Assembly (NCBI GenBank): GCA_016715205.1
Contig: JADKBC010000049.1
Span: 372,001 to 436,000 of the forward strand
DNA: 64,000 bases
From: Holophaga sp.
GTDB taxonomy: Bacteria; Acidobacteriota; Holophagae; Holophagales; Holophagaceae
Direction of reading: 5' to 3'
Position 1 is the stretch's first letter. Every line of letters starts with the position of its first letter. A program made the translations under genes and the position numbers. The notes beneath the pieces are model-generated. The model was not told where the DNA came from. It worked only from the letters and a program-made list of their open reading frames with translations, and did not search any database. This document shows, one piece after another, positions 24,326 to 32,242 of this stretch.

Positions 24326-25899
24326 GGTGCTTCCTTTCGGGTCGCGCACAGCTCAGTAAATTCTTCCTGCAGAAGCCATTCTTCGGGGTGGCGGGCCACC
24401 TCTGCTGCCAGGTGGTTGGCGTCCGTCCCATGGCTGCCTGCTTCCCGGTGATGGCGAATCTTTGAATAAAGGGCGGCCAGTTCGGGTTCCAGGGCTTCGG
24501 CCTTGCGCTCGCGGGCCCGCTGCTCGCCTTCGCCCGCCGCAAAGGCGTTGAGGTCCCCAAACCAACGGTCCCAGGCACCGGGATCCGCAGGGCCACCCGC
24601 CACGCTGGGCAGACCTCGGCTGAAAAACAATTGCGTCCAGGAGGGCACCTCCAGGCGTTGCTCACCCAAGTGGGCGGAAAGGTGGATGACCTCGTGTTCG
24701 CCGATCCCAAATCCCGACAGGCTCAGCCCACTAGGCAGATCAATGTTGAAGTCACCGCGCGGCAACTCGAGGTCCCGCCCAAAGGCCACCAGGGCTTCTC
24801 CGGGCCAAGGGCGCTGGTCCCCCGATTGGCCAGTCCGGGAAAGAAGCACGGGGCCATCCAGGCGGGCCAAGGCGGTGGTGAGGGGTTCGGAATGGTTGGT
24901 CCCCTGGATCATCTGTCCCACTCGGCCACTGATTTCCAGGCCATTGGAAAGCACCAGATGATTCACCGTGCGAGCCCGCAGGGCTTCCCGGAGCCCGAAG
25001 TCCCCCCCGCGCTTCCAGGCCAGAGTGGCCTCGAAGGCTTCCACCAGCTCGAACAGTTGATCAAAGTCTTGAGCCACAAAAAGTTGAGGCTGCATGGTGG
25101 TGATGTCGTACTCGGTCTCGGTGCACACCAGGGACAGGGGTAATTTGGCCACAGAGGCAGTCAGGCAATGTTCGGCCTCGCCAATGGAGCTAAGCAGGCC
25201 CGCGCCATAGATGCGTGGATTGTCCAGCTCGCCCACCAGACCATATTCTGCGGTCCACCAATACAGGCGGCTGGCTCGGGTGCTTTCGCTGACATAGCGG
25301 CGGCTGGCCCCAGCGGCCCGGAGCCGAGCCTCGGCATTCTGGACATCCTCAGGGGTGGCGCTGGGATCCTCCTTGACCACGCTGAGGTTGCGAATGGCTT
25401 CGTACACGGCCTGATCTTCCACAGAGGCGATGGTCTTGAAGCCAACCACGCCACAGCGCTGAACGTATTCCGCATAGCGGGGGTCCATCAAGATGGGGGC
25501 ATGGCCCGCGCTTTCATGGATGATGTCCGGGGCTGGGGTGTAGGCGATGTGTTCGGCCGAACGGATATCGGCGGCAATGGCCAATACCCTCAGGGATTGC
25601 AGCTCCGTAAAAACCGCGGGCGGCACGAAGCCGCGCACCGCCACGGCGCTCCAGCCAATGCGACTCAGTTTTTCATTCATCTCATCCAGGCTGGGAATGC
25701 GTTCCATCCCGATGCCCGCACCGTCCAGACCCCGCAAATAGCTTGCATGGGCCTTGTCATGAAGATGCAAGGTTAAGCGCCGCAATACATGGCGCCAGGT
25801 GGCTTGGTCCCGGGGCGTGTAGGCGTCGTAATCCTGGGCGACCACGTACCTCCGCAAATGGGCGGGCAACTGGGCGATGGCGTATTCCGTGGACGTCAT
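24322..25899 (-). CDS. phhA: Phenylalanine 4-monooxygenase, long bacterial form
   Basis: 525 residues, pterin-dependent iron enzyme converting phenylalanine to tyrosine. The iron ligands are in HESAGHAPIL (two His) and the Glu of WWTAEYGLVGE. The catalytic domain occupies residues about 20-330. The extra C-terminal region of about 190 residues is a feature of the longer bacterial aromatic amino acid hydroxylases and has no recognised function. The start at MTSTEYAIAQ is preferred over two upstream Met codons. It is divergent from fahA with about 100 bases between them, where the promoters of both catabolic units must lie. Confidence 0.93.
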   Translation of the reverse strand: MTSTEYAIAQLPAHLRRYVVAQDYDAYTPRDQATWRHVLRRLTLHLHDKAHASYLRGLDGAGIGMERIPSLDEMNEKLSRIGWSAVAVRGFVPPAVFTELQSLRVLAIAADIRSAEHIAYTPAPDIIHESAGHAPILMDPRYAEYVQRCGVVGFKTIASVEDQAVYEAIRNLSVVKEDPSATPEDVQNAEARLRAAGASRRYVSESTRASRLYWWTAEYGLVGELDNPRIYGAGLLSSIGEAEHCLTASVAKLPLSLVCTETEYDITTMQPQLFVAQDFDQLFELVEAFEATLAWKRGGDFGLREALRARTVNHLVLSNGLEISGRVGQMIQGTNHSEPLTTALARLDGPVLLSRTGQSGDQRPWPGEALVAFGRDLELPRGDFNIDLPSGLSLSGFGIGEHEVIHLSAHLGEQRLEVPSWTQLFFSRGLPSVAGGPADPGAWDRWFGDLNAFAAGEGEQRARERKAEALEPELAALYSKIRHHREAGSHGTDANHLAAEVARHPEEWLLQEEFTELCATRKEAP

Positions 25900-26000
25900 G
25901 GCAGGCACCGGCATCCTATATGCGTTAAAGAGTCGCAGTCCCAAGGGGACGGATCAATGGAAAAACCTACTGTTAGACTCAACTATTCCCCGGAGATTCC

Positions 26001-27020
26001 ATGAAGCTTGCAACTTTCTTGAAAGACGGGACTGAACGCATCGGAGCCATTCTGCAGAATGGCGCTGTGCTGGATTTTTCCGTGATGGAGCCGCGCTTGC
26101 GCGTGGATATGCTCACCCTCATCAGGCGCCAGGACGAATTAATGCCCATTGCCCGGGACCTGGTGGCGAAATCTCCCCTTGAGGCCGGGATCGACCCAGG
26201 GACCATCACCTTCCTGGCTCCCGTCCCTCTGCCGGTGTCCATGCGGGATGGCTACGCCTTCCGTCAGCACGTGGCCACGGCCCGACGGAATCGGGGGTTG
26301 GAGATGATCCCTGAATTCGACCTTTTTCCCGTAACTTATTTCACCAATCATCTTGCAGTTACTGGACCAGGGCCGGTGCAGGTGCAGGACCATCACCTGA
26401 CCCGTCTCGATTTTGAGCTGGAACTGGCCGTTGTCACCGGGCGCGCCCTCAAGAACGCCACCTTGGAAGAGGCGGATGCCGCCATTTTTGGGTACATGGT
26501 CATGAACGACTGGAGCGCCCGGCACCTCCAGATGGAAGAGATGAAGCTCTCCCTGGGGCCCTGCAAGGGCAAGGATTTCGCCACCTCTCTGGGGCCGTGG
26601 CTGGTCACGCCGGACGAGCTGCCCCTGAAGATGACCGATCGCGGCGCGGTGCTGAAGGCGCGCATGACCTGCACGGTCAACGGGCAGCTCCTTTCCGATG
26701 GCAACGCAGATTCCATGAATTGGACCTTCGCCCAGATCCTGCAGCGCACCTCGTACGGGATCCAGATGCACCCCGGTGAAGTCATTGGCAGTGGCACCGT
26801 GGGAACGGGCTGCCTCCTGGAACTCAACGGTTCCAAGATTACGGACAACCTCTGGCTGAAGGATGGCGACGAAGTGGTCATGGAAATCGAGGGGTTGGGT
26901 CGCCTGGAAAATACGGTTATTCACGTGCCGGAACGGCTGGAGGCCGTGCCGGAATCCCTGGTGGGAGGAACCTTGCCCAACCTCTACGCCAACACGGTGG
27001 CTGGGGAAACGGGGGATTGA
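26001..27020 (+). CDS. fahA: Fumarylacetoacetate hydrolase family protein
   Basis: 339 residues. Last step of homogentisate breakdown: fumarylacetoacetate to fumarate and acetoacetate. The catalytic/metal region has RLDFELELAVV (Glu ligands), YMVMNDWSARH and KGKDFATSLGPW, then GTVGTGCLLEL. It is the single-domain type of about 330-340 residues found with Bacteroidetes-like homogentisate genes. The ribosome-binding context CGGAGATTCC before the ATG is almost the same as that of hpd (38149) and hmgA, suggesting common ancestry or design of these leaders. Confidence 0.9.
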   Translation: MKLATFLKDGTERIGAILQNGAVLDFSVMEPRLRVDMLTLIRRQDELMPIARDLVAKSPLEAGIDPGTITFLAPVPLPVSMRDGYAFRQHVATARRNRGLEMIPEFDLFPVTYFTNHLAVTGPGPVQVQDHHLTRLDFELELAVVTGRALKNATLEEADAAIFGYMVMNDWSARHLQMEEMKLSLGPCKGKDFATSLGPWLVTPDELPLKMTDRGAVLKARMTCTVNGQLLSDGNADSMNWTFAQILQRTSYGIQMHPGEVIGSGTVGTGCLLELNGSKITDNLWLKDGDEVVMEIEGLGRLENTVIHVPERLEAVPESLVGGTLPNLYANTVAGETGD

Positions 27021-27877
27021 TGGCCACCCGCACCCTGCTCGCGGCGGACCTGAATCCCATTGAGACGAATGCGCTGCTCTGTGGCGGCATCGGCCCCCGG
27101 CCCATCGCCCTAGCCAGCACGGTTTCCCAGGATGGCCTGCCAAATCTCGCACCCTTCAGCTTCTTCAACGCCTTCGGCTCCAATCCGCCCATGGTGGCCT
27201 TTGCCCCCAATCGGCGCGGTCGCGATGGCTCCGTGAAGCACACCTACTTGAATGCGGTGGCCACCGGGGAATTCGTCATCGCTGCCGTCACCCATGCCAT
27301 GGTTCAGCAGATGAATGTGGCCAGCGCCGAATACCCTGACGGCGTGGATGAATTTGTGAAGTCAGGATTCACCCCGTTGCCCGCGCAAATCGTGAAGCCA
27401 GCCCTGGTCCAGGAAAGCCCCTTCCAGATGGAATGTCGGCTGCACCAGGCGGTGGAATTGGGTAGTGGACCGGGTTCAGGTCTGATGCTGATCGGCGAGG
27501 TGCTCGCGTTTCATGCCCAGGAAGACTGCTTTCGGGAGGGCATTCTTCATCCTGAAAAGCTGGACTTGGTGGGCCGGAATGGCGGCGCCTTTTACACCCG
27601 GGCCAGTGGAGATGCGCTTTTCCAGGTGGGCAAACCCGTCGGGCGACCGATTGGCTACGATGCCCTGCCCGAGGTGCTGAGACAGAGCCGGATCCTTACG
27701 GGCAATGATTTGGGGCGGCTGGCGAATAGCATGGAAATGCCTGACCTGGACGCGATCAAGCCCCAAGCCACTGACCGCTCGGATCCCGACGAACTGGAAC
27801 GCGCCATTCACGATGCCCTGCAACGCGAGGATATGGCCGAGGCCTGGAGGCTGGTGGGTCTGCGATCCAGGCTTTGA
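27020..27877 (+). CDS. Flavin reductase-domain protein
   Basis: 285 residues, FMN-binding split-barrel of the flavin reductase family: GGIGPRPIALASTVSQDG near the N-terminus, then NLAPFSFFNAFGSNPPMVAF and VKHTYLNAVATGEFVI. Homologues often sit in homogentisate/tyrosine catabolism clusters, where their role is undefined. Its ATG shares one base with the fahA stop (TGATG), so the two are coupled. A role supplying reduced flavin, or direct oxidoreduction of a pathway intermediate, is inferred only. Confidence 0.82.
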   Translation: MATRTLLAADLNPIETNALLCGGIGPRPIALASTVSQDGLPNLAPFSFFNAFGSNPPMVAFAPNRRGRDGSVKHTYLNAVATGEFVIAAVTHAMVQQMNVASAEYPDGVDEFVKSGFTPLPAQIVKPALVQESPFQMECRLHQAVELGSGPGSGLMLIGEVLAFHAQEDCFREGILHPEKLDLVGRNGGAFYTRASGDALFQVGKPVGRPIGYDALPEVLRQSRILTGNDLGRLANSMEMPDLDAIKPQATDRSDPDELERAIHDALQREDMAEAWRLVGLRSRL

Positions 27878-27947
27878 ATCCGGCCCTTCCCCTTTTGCCC
27901 TTCCTGAGCAGAATGAAACACACCCTTCCGTCCTGCAGGAGTTCGTC

Positions 27948-29138
27948 ATGCCTGGTGCCTACGCTGGCTTCACCCATTTCACGGACTACATGGCCCTGGA
28001 AGGGTTGCTCACGGACGAAGAGCGCATGGTGCGGGAAGCCGCGCGGGAGTTCGTGAATGCCGAGGTACTGCCCATCATCGAGGGGCATGCCCAGGGGCAA
28101 ACTTTCCCTTCGGCGTTGATCCCCAAGATGGGTGAGCTGGGTTTCTTCGGGCCCACCTTGCCTGAAAAATACGGATGTGCGGGCCTCTCCAGCGTGGCGT
28201 ATGGGCTGCTGATGTACGAGCTGGAGCGGGGCGACAGCGGGCTGCGGTCCTTTGCCTCAGTGCAGGGCTCCCTGGTGATGTATCCCATCTTCACCTACGG
28301 TAGCGAAGCCCAAAAGGATCACTGGCTGCCCAAGTTGGCCAGCGGTCAGGCCATTGGTTGCTTTGGCCTCACAGAGCCGGATTTCGGCAGCAATCCCGGC
28401 GGTATGCTCACCCGGGCCGAGCGGATCGGTGGTGGAAAGTGGCGGATCAACGGCACCAAGATGTGGATCACCAATGGCACGGTGGCGGATGTGGCCGTAG
28501 TGTGGGCCCGCACCGAGGAAGGCATTCGCGGGTTCCTGGTAGAAAAGGGGACCAAGGGATTTTCCGCCCCTGAGATGCACGGGAAATGGAGCCTGCGGGC
28601 CTCCAACACGGCAGAGTTGGTGCTGGAAGACGTGATCGTGGAAGAGGACGCCAGCTTGTTGCCCGGTGCCAAGGGGCTCAAGGGGCCTCTCGGCTGCCTG
28701 ACCCAGGCCCGTTATGGCATTGCCTGGGGCGTGTTGGGCGCAGCGGACGCCTGCTACCAGTGCGCGTTGGACTATTCCAAATCGCGCATCCAATTCGGCA
28801 AGCCTATTGGCGCCTTTCAGCTTCAGCAGGAAAAGCTCGCCTGGATGGTGACGGAGCTCACCAAGAGCCAATTGCTGGCGCTTCAGCTCGGGCGCCTCAA
28901 GGACCAGGACAAGGCCACCCCCGCCCAGGTTTCCATGGCCAAGATGAACAACGTGAACGCCAGTCTGGAGATCACCCGGCGCGCTCGGACAATCCTTGGC
29001 GCCAACGGCATTCTGGATGATTACCCCGTGATGCGTCACATGGCCAACCTGGAAAGCGTCTATACCTACGAAGGTACCCACGATATCCACACACTGATTG
29101 TCGGGCAGGAAGTAACCGGCTTAGCCGCCTACGAATGA
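27948..29138 (+). CDS. gcdH: Glutaryl-CoA dehydrogenase
   Basis: 396 residues. Oxidises and decarboxylates glutaryl-CoA to crotonyl-CoA in lysine/tryptophan breakdown. The signature TYEGTHDIHTLIVGQEVTG carries the catalytic Glu. The ELERGDSGLRSFASVQGSLV region matches glutaryl-CoA dehydrogenases, including the Arg and Ser that hold the substrate's distal carboxylate. FAD-binding CFGLTEPDFGSNPGGM is also present. AGGAG at 27937-27941 supports the start. Confidence 0.92.
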   Translation: MPGAYAGFTHFTDYMALEGLLTDEERMVREAAREFVNAEVLPIIEGHAQGQTFPSALIPKMGELGFFGPTLPEKYGCAGLSSVAYGLLMYELERGDSGLRSFASVQGSLVMYPIFTYGSEAQKDHWLPKLASGQAIGCFGLTEPDFGSNPGGMLTRAERIGGGKWRINGTKMWITNGTVADVAVVWARTEEGIRGFLVEKGTKGFSAPEMHGKWSLRASNTAELVLEDVIVEEDASLLPGAKGLKGPLGCLTQARYGIAWGVLGAADACYQCALDYSKSRIQFGKPIGAFQLQQEKLAWMVTELTKSQLLALQLGRLKDQDKATPAQVSMAKMNNVNASLEITRRARTILGANGILDDYPVMRHMANLESVYTYEGTHDIHTLIVGQEVTGLAAYE

Positions 29139-29165
29139 TTTCAAGCACACTTCAGGAGCATCCCC

Positions 29166-30311
29166 ATGGATTTCACGCTGCCCGAACACGTTGAAGCCCT
29201 CCGGGACGAGGTGCGCAAGTTTGCCGAAAAGGAGATTCGTCCCCACGTCATGGAATGGGACGAGGCCAAGACCTTTCCCTTGAAGGTCATGAAACAGCTT
29301 GGCGAGATGGGCCTCATGGGCATCATCTTTCCCGAGGAATACGGCGGCGCGGGCATGGGCTACCTGGAGTACGCCGTGGTGGTGGAGGAACTGAGTCGCG
29401 TGGATGGCAGCGTGGGCATCAGCATCGCCGCCCACAACAGCCTTTGCTCCAACCATATCTACGCCATGGGTACCGAGGCGCAAAAACAGAAGTACCTGGT
29501 GCCGCTCGCCAGTGGAAAAATGATCGGCGCGTGGGGTTTGACTGAGCCCGAAGCCGGCAGTGATGCGGGGGCGCTGCTCACCCAGGCCAAGAAAGAAGGT
29601 TCCCACTGGGTGCTCAACGGCACCAAGAATTTCATCACCCATGCCACCGTGGGCGAGGTTGCGGTGGTGATGGCACGCACGCGCCCGGGGCATGGCACCG
29701 ATGGCATCAGTGCGTTCATTCTGGAAAAAGGGATGAACGGTTTCCGCGCCGGGAAACAGGAAAACAAGCTGGGTCTGCGCGCCTCGGATACTTCCGAACT
29801 GATCATGGAAGATGTGAAAGTTCCCGAAGCAAACCTGCTCGGCGACGAGGGCGTCGGCTTCAAGCAGGCCATGAAGACCTTGGACGGTGGTCGCATCAGC
29901 ATCGGCGCGTTGGGGCTCGGCATGGCGCAGGGCGCCTTTGAGGCCAGTGTGAAATACGCCAAGGCACGGAAAACCTTTGGCAAACCCATTGCTGAGCACC
30001 AGGGCATCCAGTTCAAGCTCACCGATATGCAGGTGCAGATCGAGGCCGCCCGGCTGTTGATTCACAAGGCTGCCAATCTCAAGGATCAGGGCCTGCCTTA
30101 CGCCAAGGCTGCCAGCATGGCCAAGCTGTACAGCTCTGAAGTGGCCTGCCGCGTTGCCGATGAAGCCATCCAGATCCACGGCGGGTATGGCTACATCAAG
30201 GACTATCCCGTGGAGAAGTTCTATCGCGATGTGAAGCTCTGCACCATCGGCGAAGGCACCAGCGAAATCCAGCGCATGGTGATCGCCCGCTATCTCTTGA
30301 GGGAGTTCTGA
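29166..30311 (+). CDS. Acyl-CoA dehydrogenase, short/branched-chain type
   Basis: 381 residues, standard acyl-CoA dehydrogenase: AWGLTEPEAGSDAGA (FAD site), RKTFGKPIAEHQGIQF and C-terminal IHGGYGYIKDYPVEKFYRD. The catalytic base is the Glu of CTIGEGTSEIQR, the position used by short-, medium- and short/branched-chain enzymes. Isovaleryl-CoA dehydrogenases have Gly/Ala there (IGAGTSE) and place the base elsewhere. Context (a methylcrotonyl-CoA carboxylase gene directly after) would predict isovaleryl-CoA as substrate. The motif argues for butyryl-, isobutyryl- or 2-methylbutyryl-CoA instead, so the substrate is left open. Confidence 0.88.
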   Translation: MDFTLPEHVEALRDEVRKFAEKEIRPHVMEWDEAKTFPLKVMKQLGEMGLMGIIFPEEYGGAGMGYLEYAVVVEELSRVDGSVGISIAAHNSLCSNHIYAMGTEAQKQKYLVPLASGKMIGAWGLTEPEAGSDAGALLTQAKKEGSHWVLNGTKNFITHATVGEVAVVMARTRPGHGTDGISAFILEKGMNGFRAGKQENKLGLRASDTSELIMEDVKVPEANLLGDEGVGFKQAMKTLDGGRISIGALGLGMAQGAFEASVKYAKARKTFGKPIAEHQGIQFKLTDMQVQIEAARLLIHKAANLKDQGLPYAKAASMAKLYSSEVACRVADEAIQIHGGYGYIKDYPVEKFYRDVKLCTIGEGTSEIQRMVIARYLLREF

Positions 30312-31919
30312 ATGACGCTGATCCGCAGTCATTTAAAACCCTCCTCAGAGGAGTGGCGGCTCAATCACGCGCACAATCTGCAACTCTGTCGGGACCTCGA
30401 GACCACAAAAGATTTGCTGCGGCAGGGTGGTGGCGAAAAAGCGCAGGCCCGGCAATCCAGCCAGGGCAAGCTTTTTGTGCGCGACCGGATTGCGGCGCTC
30501 TGCGATCCGGGTACGCCCTTCCTGGAAACGGGCCTGTTCGCGGCCCATGGCGTCTACGGAGAAGCGGTGCCTGCGGCAGGGCTGGTGACCGGCGTGGGGA
30601 TGGTGCAGGGACGTCCCTGCATGATCGTGGCCAATGACGCGACGGTGAAGGGCGGAACCTACTATCCACTCACGGTGAAGAAGCATCTGCGGGCCCAGGA
30701 AATCGCCCTGGAAAATCGGTTGCCCTGCCTTTATCTGGTGGATAGCGGCGGCGCCTTTCTGCCCCTGCAAGCCGAAGTCTTCCCCGATAAAGAACACTTT
30801 GGCCGCATCTTCTACAACCAGGCGATGCTCTCTGCGGCCGGAATCCCGCAGCTCTCGGCGGTGATGGGCAGTTGCACGGCGGGCGGGGCCTATGTGCCGG
30901 CCATGAGCGATCAGTCCATCATCGTCAACAAAACGGGAACCATTTTTTTGGGTGGGCCGCCCCTGGTGAAGGCCGCCACGGGCGAAGATGTCAGCGCCGA
31001 AGACCTTGGTGGAGCGAGGGTTCACACCGAAATTTCCGGTGTGGCAGATTACTTTGCCGAGGATGATGCCCATGCCATCGCCATTCTCCGCGAACTGGTG
31101 TCCCACCTCGGGGCCACGGAATCAGCCCGGATCGATTTGCGTACCCCGGAAGCACCGGCCTACGATCCCGATGAAATCCTCGGCATCTGGCCCCGGGATC
31201 TGCGCCGCCAATGCGATATGCGGGAGGCCCTGGCGCGCCTCCTGGACGGCAGCCGCTTCAGTGAATTCAAGGCCCGGTACGGCACCACCCTGCTCACCGG
31301 GTTTGCCCATATCGAAGGCATGCCCTGTGGCATTCTCGCCAACAACGGTGTGCTCTTCAGTGAAAGTGCCCTCAAGGCGGCCCACTTCATTCAGCTCTGC
31401 ACCACGCAAAAAATCCCCCTGGTGTTTCTGCAAAACATCACGGGCTACATGGTGGGCGCCCAGTACGAGCGGGGCGGCATTGCCAAGGACGGCGCCAAGA
31501 TGGTGCATGCGGTGGCCACCGCCCGCGTTCCCAAGATCACACTCATGATGGGTGGCAGCTTTGGTGCAGGAAACTACGGCATGTGTGGTCGGGCCTACGA
31601 CCCCCGGTTCCTCTGGACCTGGCCCACCGCGCGCATCTCGGTCATGGGTGGCGAGCAGGCGGCGTCGGTGCTGGTGACAGTCAAGCGGGATCAGATGGCC
31701 CGGGAAGGGCAGGACCTTTCCCACGCGGAAGCTGAAGCCATCGCCAACCCCATTCGAGAAAAGTACGAACGAGAAGGTCATCCGTTCTATGCCTCAGCCC
31801 GACTCTGGGACGACGGCGTCATCGACATGCGCGGCACCCGGGCCATCCTCGCCGCCAGCCTTGCCACTGCGCTTTCGGCGCCGTTGGAGGATACACGAAC
31901 GGGTGTGTTCCGGTTCTGA
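30312..31919 (+). CDS. liuB: Methylcrotonyl-CoA carboxylase, carboxyltransferase (beta) subunit
   Basis: 535 residues. Transfers carboxyl from biotin to 3-methylcrotonyl-CoA in leucine breakdown. Motifs typical of the MCC beta branch include ANDATVKGGTYYPLTVKKH, SGGAFLPLQAEVFPD, FGRIFYNQAMLSAAGIPQ, MGSCTAGGAYVPAMSD and FLGGPPLVKAATGE, followed by the second half, NNGVLFSESALKAAHF and MMGGSFGAGNYGMCGRAYDP. Adjoins the acyl-CoA dehydrogenase stop with no gap. Confidence 0.93.
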   Translation: MTLIRSHLKPSSEEWRLNHAHNLQLCRDLETTKDLLRQGGGEKAQARQSSQGKLFVRDRIAALCDPGTPFLETGLFAAHGVYGEAVPAAGLVTGVGMVQGRPCMIVANDATVKGGTYYPLTVKKHLRAQEIALENRLPCLYLVDSGGAFLPLQAEVFPDKEHFGRIFYNQAMLSAAGIPQLSAVMGSCTAGGAYVPAMSDQSIIVNKTGTIFLGGPPLVKAATGEDVSAEDLGGARVHTEISGVADYFAEDDAHAIAILRELVSHLGATESARIDLRTPEAPAYDPDEILGIWPRDLRRQCDMREALARLLDGSRFSEFKARYGTTLLTGFAHIEGMPCGILANNGVLFSESALKAAHFIQLCTTQKIPLVFLQNITGYMVGAQYERGGIAKDGAKMVHAVATARVPKITLMMGGSFGAGNYGMCGRAYDPRFLWTWPTARISVMGGEQAASVLVTVKRDQMAREGQDLSHAEAEAIANPIREKYEREGHPFYASARLWDDGVIDMRGTRAILAASLATALSAPLEDTRTGVFRF

Positions 31920-32242
31920 AATGGACGGGAATCCAGGGATGCACACGGCAGCAGGAACACGAGAGAAGAAGGAAAAGAACAAATAGAAAAAGAACAAAAA
32001 GGAAATAACAGGACAGGATGAAAAAGGCGAAAGAGAATCGGGTCAAGGGGTGTTGGTATGGCTTTTCGGAAGGCCCCGCAAGTATCGATGGATGCTTGTC
32101 AGTGAGCTTGGGGTAGGGTTCCAAAACCCTGTTTTTTTATCCTGTTTTTCCTGTCCATCCTGTTAATTCAAGTTTTTGTCTGTTTCCTGTTTTCTGTCTT
32201 TTTTCTGTGCCTACCTGTGAACCGATTTTTTGGAGTTGCTTC
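31920..32242. other. Intergenic region with purine-rich and CCTGT-rich low-complexity sequence
   Basis: No gene. 31963-32030 is strongly purine-rich (AGAAGGAAAAGAACAAA...). From 32131 the plus strand is T-rich with repeated CCTGT units (ATCCTGTTTTTCCTGTCC). The block near 32007-32025 (AACAGGACAGGATG) is an inverted partner of 32138-32166. Similar degenerate CCTGT arrays turn up between genes in many bacteria. The region splits the MCC operon in two, so the AtuA-like gene may have its own promoter. Confidence 0.6.
32115..32138 (+). terminator. Terminator-like hairpin before the AtuA-like gene
   Basis: AGGGTT (32115-32120), loop CCAA, AACCCT (32125-32130), then G and seven T. A short stem but a good U-tract; it would end the gcdH-to-liuB transcript. 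Confidence 0.5.
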
